Positions 32,704-42,105 of a stretch of 60,950 nt of DNA are shown one piece after another. The notes below the pieces were generated by a model, which had not been told where the DNA came from, did not search any database, and saw nothing but the letters and a program-made list of their open reading frames with translations. Position numbers and translations under genes: made by a program. Origin of the DNA: DASZXJ01 sp035545895 (GTDB taxonomy: Bacteria; Planctomycetota; Phycisphaerae; Tepidisphaerales; Tepidisphaeraceae); the NCBI GenBank assembly GCA_035545895.1, contig DASZXJ010000216.1, positions 1-60,950 of the forward strand. The letters run 5' to 3'. Positions within the stretch are counted from its first letter, which is position 1; the number at the start of each line of letters is the position of its first letter.

Positions 32704-35479
32704 GGTCGTACCCTCTTTCAGGCTGATGGGCGGATTTTTCCGGCCCTTGCATCGTTCGCCATTGTGATGCTTTGTGTTCTTCAAAGCGGCGGGCAATTTC
32801 GACCGCGTTACGCTCGCGCTGTTCCGCTTCGAATCGCTTCGCCGACAGCTCGACGGCTGCTCGTGGATCGGCGGTTTGTTCAATCCGGCGCCGCAGACCC
32901 TCCTTGTCATCCGTGTAGACCACGCATTCATGCTTGCCGCGGCTGACCGAAACCAGGAATTGTTTCAGTGATGTTGCACCAAATGAATTGGCCGATTGAG
33001 CGACGAACACCACGTCGGCAGTCTTTCCTTGAGCCGCCTGACTGGTGGTGCAGTACCCGTGCGTGAAGTGACCGAAATCGCCGCTCAACACCCAGCCGTT
33101 TTCAAGGACGATGGTTTTTCCGCTGAAGTCCTTCACGCGATAGACGGCCCCGTTGTTGACTGCGTGTGGTCGAAACTCCCGCAATGGGTTCTCTGGATTA
33201 CCCGCGGTTTTTCCGTTCGCGGTGATGCGGATGCGGTCCCCGATGCAAAGCTCCGTCGATTTCTCGTGACGGCGGTAGACGTTGAACTTCGATGCTTCCG
33301 AGAGAGGCAGCACGTGCAGATTGCTTGTCATGACCCCAACGCCGGGCGTATATCCCGTGACAGTATACTTCTGACCGGCTTTGAAGCCTCCGACATTTTG
33401 ATGGAACTGGATGACCAACCCTTTTTCGTACTGGTCCGGTTGCCGCTTTTCGATTTCAGTCAGCTGCAAATCTTCGAGCCGGTCGAAGAGCTGGCCCTTT
33501 CCTTTGACCATTCCGCGGCGTTTGAGTTCATCTCGAATCGCACCCGTCAAACTCCGTCCTTCAGCATGAGTTGGTGAGATAACGTGAGCGGACCTGCCCC
33601 TCTCCAAAGTGGTTGCAAAATCTGACGCGATGTGGCGATGGGCTTCGGCTTCATCCATTTCTCGGATGCACCCCAGTTTTTCCAGACCGGCAAACCCTTT
33701 CGCGGCGTCCCCATTCGCAAGATGCTCGACCGCCGATTTATACAAGCCACGCTGTCTTAGAATATTTGAGATGACCAGCGGCTGCACGCCGGCGTATTTC
33801 TCAAAGACCTTCAGGGGGCTGCCGCGTTCGACAGAACCGTGCTGAGCGGGGTCGCCTGAAAGGACCAGGCGCGCATTAAGTTGTTCTGCCACACGGCAAA
33901 GTGCGGCCATTGTTTTGGAACCGAGCAATCCCGCCTCGTCCACCCAGATGACGCCGCCCTTGGCCCTCTCCTGCCGCTTTTCATCCTGAAGGAATTTGGC
34001 CACCGTGTCGGCGTTCTTAAATCCTTCGGAACGAAGAACGCCGCGGCTCGCATCGGCCGACGGCGCCAGGAGCGTGACGGAATCCTTGTTCAGGAGCCTG
34101 CCCAGGTCCAGGCCCTTGATGGCATCGACCGTCTCTGTCATCAGGGTTGTCTTTCCCGTGCCGGGAATCCCGCGAATTATGACGACTCGGTCGGTTGAAT
34201 TGAGCACGTGCATCGCGGCAGCCCTTTGCTGCTCGTTCAGCCGTTTGTCCTTGATGATGTGGTTGCGCGCGAGCGGCAACTGTGTCCCACGCCCGGCTTT
34301 GGCAAATGCAATCATTCGCTCCTCTTCCGCCATGACCTCCTTTGTCGTCACCATCATCACGCCGTCCAACTCGCGGCGGATAAAGCGGGGGGCACGCTTA
34401 AGCTGCTCTTCAAACATTGAAATTGGCACGGACCCCAACGAACGCCGCATCGCCGCCGTCAGCAGCTCACGTTCACTGACGACTGACTCCCGCTCAAAAC
34501 AGGTTCCGACTGCGAATTCCATTGCCTCTGACGCCACGCGTTCGATGCCTTGTCCGAATGACCCGCGGCCTCTGGGCCGCTTGATGAACGAGGCCTTGAT
34601 GTTCGGATGAACCAAGGCATTCCAGCGCCGCTGTAAGTCAGGTAGGGGTTGAGCATCGTTCTTCCGCTTGCGCGTCTTGGCTCCGAGCTGGCTCTTCCTC
34701 ACGGGGTCAGAGATTCCCAACTCCTTCGCCTTGGCTTCAATTTCGGTGGTCCGCCGCGAGAAAAGCCGGACGACCGGCTCCGGTACCGAGGCAATCTCCC
34801 AGGACTTGCCCCGGCGCTCCACCACATAACCCAACCCCACCAGCTTGGAGGCGAGCCGAGCGTGGAAGCTCGCCTCGAAGAAGGGGGCATCCCTTTTCAA
34901 ATCACCAAACTGGCCCGCCTTCCACTTCTGTTCGACACCATCCCAGACGGCATTGAAGGTAAAGCAATGGGCGTGCAGGTGAGGGTCGGGGTAGCCATCA
35001 ACGGGGCGGGCCGTGAAGTGCACAAACTCCGCCCAGCACAGGTTACCCACTGTCCGGTCGTGCTGAGCCCCGCCGACCCGGACCCGGCACTTCATTTCCC
35101 CTTCCATCTGCTCCATGGTCTCTTGGACGCTGCTCCTAAAGGCCTCCAAGATGTTGGCGTCCTGAGTGAGTCCATACAGCACGGAAATAGACTTCGGCGC
35201 GTGGAAATTGATGTCATACCCGACGCGTCTATTCCCGACCGTTCGCTCCGTTAAAGGCTCATCTTTTCCTGGATGCCGGTTCTGGGACATGGCTCGAAAC
35301 TGGTCTGGCGTGACCAGTCCCGAAAAATCACTGCCCGTCAGTCCGAGCTGCCCAGCTCCTTTGCCATGCCAGCTCCCGACGTACTCCTGTCCTTGTGTGT
35401 AGTAATCCCCCTTCGACAAAGCTTCGGTGAAATACCGTGTCGCACCTTCGGCGTTCGAGCTGACGACCATCCGAATCAT
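32693..35479 (-). CDS. MobF-type conjugative relaxase-helicase (TrwC/TraI-like)
   Basis: The 928-residue protein has the relaxase domain at residues 1-300, with catalytic tyrosine candidates Y16 and Y26/Y27 (TRYFTEALSKGDYYTQG) and the metal site H167-H169-H171 in DPHLHAHCF. The helicase domain follows, with IIRGIPGTGKTTLMTE (~435-443), VIWVDEAGLLGSKT (~510) and the late AAQGKTADVVFVAQSANSFG segment. It would nick oriT, attach to the 5' end and unwind the strand for transfer. It is divergent from the coupling-protein gene, and the gap between them is the likely oriT area. Confidence 0.92.
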   Translation of the reverse strand: MIRMVVSSNAEGATRYFTEALSKGDYYTQGQEYVGSWHGKGAGQLGLTGSDFSGLVTPDQFRAMSQNRHPGKDEPLTERTVGNRRVGYDINFHAPKSISVLYGLTQDANILEAFRSSVQETMEQMEGEMKCRVRVGGAQHDRTVGNLCWAEFVHFTARPVDGYPDPHLHAHCFTFNAVWDGVEQKWKAGQFGDLKRDAPFFEASFHARLASKLVGLGYVVERRGKSWEIASVPEPVVRLFSRRTTEIEAKAKELGISDPVRKSQLGAKTRKRKNDAQPLPDLQRRWNALVHPNIKASFIKRPRGRGSFGQGIERVASEAMEFAVGTCFERESVVSERELLTAAMRRSLGSVPISMFEEQLKRAPRFIRRELDGVMMVTTKEVMAEEERMIAFAKAGRGTQLPLARNHIIKDKRLNEQQRAAAMHVLNSTDRVVIIRGIPGTGKTTLMTETVDAIKGLDLGRLLNKDSVTLLAPSADASRGVLRSEGFKNADTVAKFLQDEKRQERAKGGVIWVDEAGLLGSKTMAALCRVAEQLNARLVLSGDPAQHGSVERGSPLKVFEKYAGVQPLVISNILRQRGLYKSAVEHLANGDAAKGFAGLEKLGCIREMDEAEAHRHIASDFATTLERGRSAHVISPTHAEGRSLTGAIRDELKRRGMVKGKGQLFDRLEDLQLTEIEKRQPDQYEKGLVIQFHQNVGGFKAGQKYTVTGYTPGVGVMTSNLHVLPLSEASKFNVYRRHEKSTELCIGDRIRITANGKTAGNPENPLREFRPHAVNNGAVYRVKDFSGKTIVLENGWVLSGDFGHFTHGYCTTSQAAQGKTADVVFVAQSANSFGATSLKQFLVSVSRGKHECVVYTDDKEGLRRRIEQTADPRAAVELSAKRFEAEQRERNAVEIARRFEEHKASQWRTMQGPEKSAHQPERGYDLGR

Positions 35480-35661
35480 GATGGATGTCGAATCGTTCTA
35501 TGATCCGCTTAGTGACCCGTATCTAACTCTTTCCACTGCGATGTTCTGTGCCAAAGACCAGAGCCCAGCCAATTCGGATTTATGATGCAGACGTCTCCCC
35601 TTTGGTGGCTCCGCCTCCAAAATTTCGCCGCAAGAGGGCTTTTCGATAGCATACCGTCCCG
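35480..35661. other. Divergent intergenic region, candidate oriT/promoters
   Basis: These 182 bases separate the relaxase and coupling-protein genes. They hold an imperfect stem TTTGGTGG/CCTCCAAA (about 35599-35620) and are less GC-rich than their surroundings. MobF plasmids often carry oriT next to the relaxase gene, but no nic consensus can be identified by eye. Confidence 0.4.
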
Positions 35662-37074
35662 ATGGCCGAAAACCTCATTACACTTGACCTTGGCACACCG
35701 ATTTTGACGCTCTCCGGCCACCAGGAAGACAACTGGACGCTTCGGGACGCCTTTGAAGGGACTCAGATTTTCGGGGCGACCGGATCGGGCAAGACAAGCG
35801 GGAGCGGTGCAGCTCTTGCCAGGAGGATGCTACAGCTCGGCTTCGGTGGGCTCATCCTGACCGTGAAGAATGACGAGCGGAAACAATGGGCGGACCCGAA
35901 GACTGGATACTGTGCCCAAACCGGACGCCAAAAGGACTTGCTGATCCTTTCTAAAGGCGGAGAGTACCTGTTCGACTTTCTTGAATACGAGCTTCAAAGG
36001 CCCGGCCCCGGCGCCGGTGAAACCGGGGAAATCTCACGCCTCTTTTCCACAGTGTTGGAAGCGGCGGGGCAGGGCGGCGGTTCATCCGACCCCTACTGGT
36101 CGCGGGCGCTCAACCAGCTTCTCACCAACTGCATCGACATGGCCCGGTTGGCCACCGGCCGAGTGTCGCTTCGCGTGCTATCGACAATCATTCACGAGGC
36201 TCCGCTCAGCATCGAGGAGACCAAGGGGGAGGACTGGCAGGCATTGGTTCGGGCGGCCCAGACGAATGCCAAAACCGAGGTTCAGAAACGGGACCTGGTA
36301 ATCACGCTGGACTATTTCAACCGCGAGTTTCCCAGGCTCAACGAACGGACCCGAAGCTCCATCGTCTCCATCTTCACCTCGATGGCTGATGTGCTGCTCC
36401 GCGGCACCATTGGAGGGCTCTTCGCCAGCGGCAAGTTCACGCTCGCACCGGAACTCACTCACGAGGGAGCAATAATCCTCCTGGACTTGCCCGTGAAGGA
36501 GTACGGCGAGACCGGACGCTTTGCTCAGATGGTGTTCAAGTACGTGTGGCAAAAGGCCGCCGAACGAAGGGATAAGTCCCACCCCATGCGACCCGTGTTT
36601 CTCTGGTGCGATGAGAGTCAGGAGCTCATCACCGGGCACGATGCAGCGTTCCAGGCAACGGCCCGCTCATCGGCAGTCGCCACGGTCTATCTCACCCAGA
36701 ATCTGAGGAACTATCATGCCCGCATGGGCGGGGGAGCAAAGGCTGAAGCTGATACCGACAGTTTGCTTGGAAATCTGGGGACGAAGATTTTTCATGCCAA
36801 TAGCGACCCAACCACGAACCAGTATGCCGAGCGAATCTTCGGATATGGTTCTGTGCAAAGGCACAGCGGCAGCATCAGCGGCCAAAACACCTCCATCGGC
36901 TGGAGTGACGCCACGGAGCCGACCGTGCCGGCAAAGCGGTTCACCATGCTCCGCAGAGGGTCGAAAGCGAATCACTACCAGGTCGAGGCGATTATCTCCC
37001 AGACTCGTAAGTGGAAAACGACCAATGACAATCACATCACGGCGGTTTTTGAGCAGCAGAAGGAACTAGGGTAA
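35662..37074 (+). CDS. Type IV coupling protein-like ATPase (TraG/VirD4/TraD)
   Basis: The 470-residue protein has Walker A in IFGATGSGKTSGSGAA (~37-45), a Walker B-like VFLWCDESQELITG (~314) and the late AVATVYLTQNLRNYHARMGG segment that matches the TraM-recognition part of coupling proteins. It lacks the N-terminal membrane helices normal for VirD4/TraD. The two following genes encode membrane proteins and may replace them. It would bring the relaxase-DNA complex to a secretion channel. Confidence 0.82.
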   Translation: MAENLITLDLGTPILTLSGHQEDNWTLRDAFEGTQIFGATGSGKTSGSGAALARRMLQLGFGGLILTVKNDERKQWADPKTGYCAQTGRQKDLLILSKGGEYLFDFLEYELQRPGPGAGETGEISRLFSTVLEAAGQGGGSSDPYWSRALNQLLTNCIDMARLATGRVSLRVLSTIIHEAPLSIEETKGEDWQALVRAAQTNAKTEVQKRDLVITLDYFNREFPRLNERTRSSIVSIFTSMADVLLRGTIGGLFASGKFTLAPELTHEGAIILLDLPVKEYGETGRFAQMVFKYVWQKAAERRDKSHPMRPVFLWCDESQELITGHDAAFQATARSSAVATVYLTQNLRNYHARMGGGAKAEADTDSLLGNLGTKIFHANSDPTTNQYAERIFGYGSVQRHSGSISGQNTSIGWSDATEPTVPAKRFTMLRRGSKANHYQVEAIISQTRKWKTTNDNHITAVFEQQKELG

Positions 37075-37089
37075 CATTTCGAGACCGCA

Positions 37090-37899
37090 ATGAACGTGTC
37101 CACTCCAACATCGCACCCAAAACCGACCGGCACACCATTCGCCGGTCCATCCAGCAAACCTTGGCTGGTGCGGCCGCCGCCCAACGCGTTAAACGTCATC
37201 GACCTAACCGTGACGGTTTTTTGTCGTCAGGAGTTCGGCGAGCGGTACTTGAATCCGGTAACATTACTGTTGGGAGGGTTCTCGCTTGCTGGGTATCTGG
37301 TGCTGATGCGTCTCTACGCCATATACGGATGGCATAGCGTTGAAGTCCCGGTTCCCATCTTTAGTTGGCTGACGTGGCTCTTCTTTGCTCTGGCTTATGT
37401 CGCGTTGGCAAGTTCCCATCTCTTCGCCGCCGTTCGTCGCCGCGAGATGTTTCCTGATGAATTCTCCTATTCCGCCGGCAGGCCGCGTGCCTTTTTCCGC
37501 CGGCTTCCCTTCATGCAAGACGAGTGGGAGTTTGAACGATTCTACCAGCCCGCTCTTTGCATCGGTCTGGGTTTGCTGCTCCTGCTTTTTCGCAACTGGT
37601 TCGGCCCATACCTCGTGATTGCCGGCGGCTGTGCTTTTCGAATCGCCAGCACGAAGTTTTACCTACGCCGAGAGCTTGAGCTGAATACGCTCGATGCAAT
37701 GACCACAGCCACCACCGTCCCTCGGTTCGAATCGACGTCACCCACTCATTCAGTCCAATCCGTCGTACCGGCTGGCAACATTTCCACCAACGACTCCGAC
37801 GGTGGGGCGTTTGAACGGCTGAAGGCAAGAAATCCCGACCTCGCTCGACAAATGCGGCCGGACATTGCGCGAGATGAAAAGGGGGAGGAGACGCAATGA
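37090..37899 (+). CDS. Membrane protein of the transfer operon
   Basis: The 269-residue protein has at least three hydrophobic segments: VTLLLGGFSLAGYLVLMRLY, SWLTWLFFALAYVALASSHL, and ALCIGLGLLLLLFRNWFGPY continuing into YLVIAGG. The C-terminal ~80 residues are polar and end with a charged tail. It lies 15 bases after the ATPase gene and overlaps the next gene by four. I infer that it anchors the coupling ATPase; no named family is recognised. Confidence 0.65.
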   Translation: MNVSTPTSHPKPTGTPFAGPSSKPWLVRPPPNALNVIDLTVTVFCRQEFGERYLNPVTLLLGGFSLAGYLVLMRLYAIYGWHSVEVPVPIFSWLTWLFFALAYVALASSHLFAAVRRREMFPDEFSYSAGRPRAFFRRLPFMQDEWEFERFYQPALCIGLGLLLLLFRNWFGPYLVIAGGCAFRIASTKFYLRRELELNTLDAMTTATTVPRFESTSPTHSVQSVVPAGNISTNDSDGGAFERLKARNPDLARQMRPDIARDEKGEETQ

Positions 37900-39188
37900 A
37901 TCGGCCTCCCCAAAAATCCACCGGCCAGCAATTGCGTGATGAGCTTCAGTCCTGGCGCTCCTTCATGCTGCAACACAAGGGTTTTTCCCTGGCTTGGGCG
38001 AGTTCATGCGGAGCGACATTGTTTCTGTTTGCACTGGTCTCGTCGATAGCAGTCTTTGCCGCGAGGCCTGGAGTCGATGCACCAAAGCCGTCCGAGTCGC
38101 TCACGAACATTGCTAACAGTGTCGGCATCGCCGTCGAAAAGGCCGGCGGTCCAACAAGCCCTTTGCAGGCCGAGGCCCGCAAAGATGGGCAGAATCTCCT
38201 CGCTTCTGCACGCAACCCATTCGATATCTTGCATCCACCGGTTGGGACCGAAGATATCGATTCGGCCGTCAATGGCCTTTCCGATACTGACGCGGACCTC
38301 AAGAACAAATTGCTGGCCTTGAAGAAGCGGATTGTTGATTACAACGCCCACCGAGCTTTGGCGGCTTCAATGTCAGCAGCGCAGCACCAGGAGTTCGTGC
38401 GTTCTTTAACGCCGCTCATTCAGCGTGCAAAGGATCTCGAGACAAAGAGTACGGACTTGACGGACCGGATGAATGCATTTGCGGAATTGAAAAAGTTATT
38501 TCCCGCCATCCTTGCTGAGAGAAAAACACTCGACCCTAAAGTTATAGCAGCAGTGAACGAGATTCGGTCACGTCTCAACATAAACAGCGACGACACCGGT
38601 CCCGGCAGTGACCCGGCCTTGGAACATATCGGGACGGAACTGGCTCCCCTTGCCGAAAAAACCGTCCAAGGAGTCTTTGACCGAGGACTTGCAAGCGGAA
38701 CATCGACGTTCGGTGACGTCGAAGACATCCAAACGTTGGCGGCAGCTCTTGACCATGAACAACAGGTGATGGAGAACACGCACGCTCAACTCTCGACCCT
38801 GCTGAACTCTTTTCGTGCAATTGGAAGCGATACCGTGACGCATGCACTCGACCCCAAGAAAGCCGACATCGGGGAAACCTTTGAAGACCGACTTAACTAT
38901 CCGCGCCGTGACCTGTCGCGGATGGCCGTGGATTTTAACGACGCAACTTGGGACGATGTACTGAAACGCACTGCACGCCTGCTCATACCGAAGGTGCTCG
39001 CTTTGAGTACAAGAAACAGCCCGGACTTGTATCAAGACGAGGTAGAGAAGGTCTTCCACGAGATGATTCCTCCGTCCTTTACAAAGGAGGATAAGGCTCG
39101 AATTTACCGTCTGTTGGGGTCGCAAGTAGATGAAAATACCTACATCACCATCCATGAAGATTTGACCTTCACGTTGAAGAAACGCTGA
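37896..39188 (+). CDS. Single-span, coiled-coil envelope protein of the transfer operon
   Basis: The 430-residue protein has one N-terminal membrane segment (ATLFLFALVSSIAVFAA, ~40-57) and a long, mostly helical, charged remainder with coiled-coil character (KNKLLALKKRIVDYNAHRAL and others). The topology suggests that most of the protein lies outside the cytoplasm. The ATG overlaps the previous stop (ATGA). The role is unknown; the context suggests mobilisation. Confidence 0.6.
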   Translation: MNRPPQKSTGQQLRDELQSWRSFMLQHKGFSLAWASSCGATLFLFALVSSIAVFAARPGVDAPKPSESLTNIANSVGIAVEKAGGPTSPLQAEARKDGQNLLASARNPFDILHPPVGTEDIDSAVNGLSDTDADLKNKLLALKKRIVDYNAHRALAASMSAAQHQEFVRSLTPLIQRAKDLETKSTDLTDRMNAFAELKKLFPAILAERKTLDPKVIAAVNEIRSRLNINSDDTGPGSDPALEHIGTELAPLAEKTVQGVFDRGLASGTSTFGDVEDIQTLAAALDHEQQVMENTHAQLSTLLNSFRAIGSDTVTHALDPKKADIGETFEDRLNYPRRDLSRMAVDFNDATWDDVLKRTARLLIPKVLALSTRNSPDLYQDEVEKVFHEMIPPSFTKEDKARIYRLLGSQVDENTYITIHEDLTFTLKKR

Positions 39189-39377
39189 TAAACTTGTCAT
39201 TAGTCATCACGCAGCGAATCGCTCCGAACCTAAAGTCATCTCATCGCCTCCAAATCGTGGGGTGTCACTCTGCCAGCCTGGCTTAAATATTATGCAACAT
39301 CCCCAGGCGCAGCGCGCATAACCCTTCTCAAGCCAGGTGAGAAAGGAGCCTTCGCAACACAAGGTTTGGAGGCATTT

Positions 39378-39710
39378 ATGCCAGAGAACAACACGTCCAA
39401 CACGAACCGGCCGGCCCATACGGTCCGTCACCGGAACATCAAAGCCGTCGTCTGGATCAATCAGACGGAAAAAGGTCCGATGCACAACGTGACCCTCTCA
39501 CGCGTCTATCGAGACGGAGAGGAGTGGAAGGAGAGTCGTTCGATGGGGTTCGATGACTTGATGACCGCCGCCAAGGCCCTGTTCGACGCCCATACATGGA
39601 TCTCACAGCAGCGTGAAACCATGAACCGGGATGAACCGTCGAATGAAAAGACCAGCGGCAAGGATAATCGGCGCGGCGAGAAAAGTTCTCGTCAGCCGAG
39701 CAGCGTTTAA
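39378..39710 (+). CDS. Small conserved protein (paralogue of 30635)
   Basis: The 110-residue protein starts at the ATG at 39378 with GGAGG upstream. Its core VRHRNIKAVVWINQTEKGPM, NVTLSRVYRDGEEWKESR and SMGFDDLMTAAKALFDAHTW aligns along its length with the 86-residue protein at 30635. It carries an extra polar tail. The function is unknown; two diverged copies on one plasmid suggest a plasmid-relevant role. Confidence 0.7.
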   Translation: MPENNTSNTNRPAHTVRHRNIKAVVWINQTEKGPMHNVTLSRVYRDGEEWKESRSMGFDDLMTAAKALFDAHTWISQQRETMNRDEPSNEKTSGKDNRRGEKSSRQPSSV

Positions 39711-39759
39711 CTTAGAAGGCACCCCCCAATCACCTGGCCTTCACTTTTGCATCGAAGCC

Positions 39760-40224
39760 ATGAGCACTGGACGCCGTCTCTTCACCCGAACCAATCATCA
39801 TCATGGCGCGCCTGCTCGCCTGCCTTATCGCCGCCGCTCATCACTTCTCTCCGAAGGCGAGCAATGCTTTTACCGGGCACTTTTTGCCGCCGTGGGGCAT
39901 ACGTATGGGATATCGCTCAAGACCAGGCTGGCCGACCTCATCAAATGCCCCGACCGACTGTGGAATGGAACGCCGGGCCGGCGGGTCGCGCAGAAGCACG
40001 TGGACTTCGTGCTGTACGACCTGAAGACAGCTCGGATTATTGCCGCCATCGAACTGGACGACCGCTCACACCAACGCCCCGAACGGCAAGTGCGGGATGC
40101 CTTCTTCGATGAGGCTCTGAGCGCCGCAGGCGTCCTTCTGCTGCGCGTCCGCGCGTCGAGCCAATACAACCCGTACGCCATCCGCCGTTACATCGAACTG
40201 GCAACGAGCCATCGACCGCGTTGA
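39760..40224 (+). CDS. DUF2726 protein (nuclease-like fold)
   Basis: The protein is 154 residues from the ATG at 39760 (MSTGRRLFTRTN). It has the DUF2726 pattern: LLSEGEQCFYRALFAAVG, KTRLADLIKCP, VAQKHVDFVLYDLKTARIIA and AIELDDRSHQ. The Glu, Asp and E-L-D residues resemble a PD-(D/E)XK-type core. The frame runs further upstream over the previous gene but is unlikely to be used there. DUF2726 proteins occur alone or joined to topoisomerase zinc fingers. The role is uncertain. Confidence 0.75.
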   Translation: MSTGRRLFTRTNHHHGAPARLPYRRRSSLLSEGEQCFYRALFAAVGHTYGISLKTRLADLIKCPDRLWNGTPGRRVAQKHVDFVLYDLKTARIIAAIELDDRSHQRPERQVRDAFFDEALSAAGVLLLRVRASSQYNPYAIRRYIELATSHRPR

Positions 40225-40348
40225 ACACCCAATGTCTGTAATCGGCTCAATCGAAGCGCTATGCGACGTATTCGCGTCTCCGCCGCATAACAGAAGTTAA
40301 AACTGATCATTTCCATTCCTGCCTTGGGGTAGACCGAATCCACGCCAA

Positions 40349-40381
40349 CTCTCGGCGGTCGTCAGCAGCGACGGCCGAGAG
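40349..40381. promoter_or_regulatory. Leader hairpin before the DUF932 gene
   Basis: CTCTCGGCGGTCG and CGACGGCCGAGAG form a 13-position stem with a single mismatch, about 48 bases before the ATG at 40429. No T-run follows. It may stabilise or regulate the DUF932 message. Confidence 0.4.
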
Positions 40382-40428
40382 GACGGTGGTGCGTTCTTTT
40401 GGTTTTAACCCCCAGAAAGGATGGTCAT

Positions 40429-41454
40429 ATGACCAATCTTACTCATGCGAATCGTGAACTTTTCCGGCGTACGCCGGATGAAATCTTTCCCTCATTTCAG
40501 GATCTGTACCGGCATTGTCAGGAGGCCAGGGACCGCTCGGCGGACCGTTGGCGCTCGCCGGTGGAGATCGAGCCCCGCTCGATTGATGGACGTCTGGATA
40601 TGGTGCTGGGCACGGATGGTGCGTACCGGTTGAACGACTGGAGCTTCGGGCAGGTCTGCAAACTGGCCGGGGTGAGCAAGGAAACGCTCAACAAGCTCAC
40701 TCCCGACACGGCCGCGCTGGTTCTGCGCGAGACGATGCCCAATGGAGGCAAGCCGCTCCAGGCGTTGACGATGGGCTCGACCATCCGGTCGATCCATGGC
40801 GCCAGCTACACGCGGCTGCACAATGTTGAGTTGCTCAGTGTCGTGGCCGAATTCGCGACGGATTTCCAGCCGCCCCAGACGGCAATCGGTGGAGGCACAG
40901 GACTGTACTGCGGCGAGCAGGACATGTTCGTGTTCCTCATCGACCCGCTGGGTTGGTGCGAGATCGGAGGCGAAGCATTTGCTCCGGGTTTCTTTCTTTG
41001 GAACTCGGAGGTCGGCTGTCGCTCGGTTGGTATCCAGACTTTTTGGTTTCAGGCGGTCTGCCAGAATCACATCGTCTGGGACGCTGTCGAAGTGATTGAC
41101 TGGAGCCGCAAGCACACCGCCAATGTGCATGACTGCTTGAACGAGGTCCGCAGGATGATCGGAAACCTTGTCGCCAAACGTGATGCACGACGTGACGGGT
41201 TCGCCCATGTCATGAAGAAAGCGTTCGAGACGCATCTTGGTGACAAGGCTGATGATGTCGCGAAGGTCTTGGCCAAGAACGGCATCCCCCGCGACCTGGC
41301 AAGCCGGGCTTTGAAGATGGCCGAGCAACAGGGACGATTCACCATCTTCGCGATCGTGGATGCCCTGACGCGTTTGGCCGGCGAGTATGCCAATGCGGGT
41401 GACAGGCTGGAAGCTGATTCCAGATCCGGTAGGCTTTTGGCACTGGCTGTGTAG
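40429..41454 (+). CDS. DUF932 phage/plasmid-like protein
   Basis: The protein is 341 residues. The ATG at 40429 follows AGAAAGGATGG. Characteristic parts are DWSFGQVCKLAGVSKETLNK, IRSIHGASYTRLHNVELLSV, LYCGEQDMFVFLIDP, GFFLWNSEVGCRSVGIQTFW and CQNHIVWD, as in DUF932 proteins found on plasmids and phages in many phyla. The function is not established. Confidence 0.85.
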   Translation: MTNLTHANRELFRRTPDEIFPSFQDLYRHCQEARDRSADRWRSPVEIEPRSIDGRLDMVLGTDGAYRLNDWSFGQVCKLAGVSKETLNKLTPDTAALVLRETMPNGGKPLQALTMGSTIRSIHGASYTRLHNVELLSVVAEFATDFQPPQTAIGGGTGLYCGEQDMFVFLIDPLGWCEIGGEAFAPGFFLWNSEVGCRSVGIQTFWFQAVCQNHIVWDAVEVIDWSRKHTANVHDCLNEVRRMIGNLVAKRDARRDGFAHVMKKAFETHLGDKADDVAKVLAKNGIPRDLASRALKMAEQQGRFTIFAIVDALTRLAGEYANAGDRLEADSRSGRLLALAV

Positions 41455-41482
41455 TTCGTCTGTTTTAGGTTGTTCCCCCGGA

Positions 41483-41497
41483 CTGGAATTGTTCCAG
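41483..41497. other. Small inverted repeat after DUF932
   Basis: CTGGAA and TTCCAG are separated by TTG, 29 bases after the DUF932 stop. There is no T-run on either side; it may only stabilise the 3' end. Confidence 0.3.
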
Positions 41498-41627
41498 CCC
41501 AAAGGTGATGAAGGCTTTAGTTCGCACCACCGTGCCTCTCACCAGAATTCAGCCAAGGTATAGAACTGATTGCCGGCTATTCCTGAGTCGATGGTCCTCA
41601 GACCGGATCAGGATATGATTTACTCTC

Positions 41628-42035
41628 ATGCCGGTGCCCCCCCTCAAATGCATATCCATCATCCTGTGCGAGCGTGTCTATCGCATTGAGGGAACGCCAG
41701 GAAACTTGATGATCGTCAACGCCTTTCATGCCCTCAGCATCCCGAAATTTCCCTGCATGTTTGGAACCATCACCGTGCTCTACACCGTCACCGAAGGGCA
41801 TGGGACTTACGACATGGTCCTGTCTCTAGTCGATGCCCGCACTGGGCGCGAGGTCAAGAATTGGAAGGACAAATACCGTGTCACCGATCCACTCACCGTC
41901 GGTGACGTGCAAATGATTTTGCACGATGTGCCATTACCGGAGCCAGGCAAGTACCTCTTTGAACTGAAATGCAACGATGACCTGATCAGCTCGCGGCCGT
42001 TCTACGTCAATGTGGCGAAACCCCGCCGTAAGTGA
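41628..42035 (+). CDS. DUF6941-like protein
   Basis: The 135-residue protein starts MPVPPLKCISIILCERVYRI. The pattern C-E-x-V-Y-R, NLMIVNAFHALSIPKFPCMF and YLFELKCNDDLISSRPFYVN matches DUF6941 proteins, which are beta-rich (immunoglobulin-like strands) and of unknown function. It stands alone between DUF932 and a small DNA-binding gene. Confidence 0.7.
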   Translation: MPVPPLKCISIILCERVYRIEGTPGNLMIVNAFHALSIPKFPCMFGTITVLYTVTEGHGTYDMVLSLVDARTGREVKNWKDKYRVTDPLTVGDVQMILHDVPLPEPGKYLFELKCNDDLISSRPFYVNVAKPRRK

Positions 42036-42105
42036 CGAAGTAACAAGTAAGCATTACTATTCCATCCGTGTTGGAACGAGCATCATACCCACTTGGAGAA
42101 TCACG

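Noticed and set aside
40492..41502. 336-residue minus-strand frame
   Set aside because: It lies opposite the DUF932 gene, which has family motifs and a ribosome site; the antisense frame has neither.
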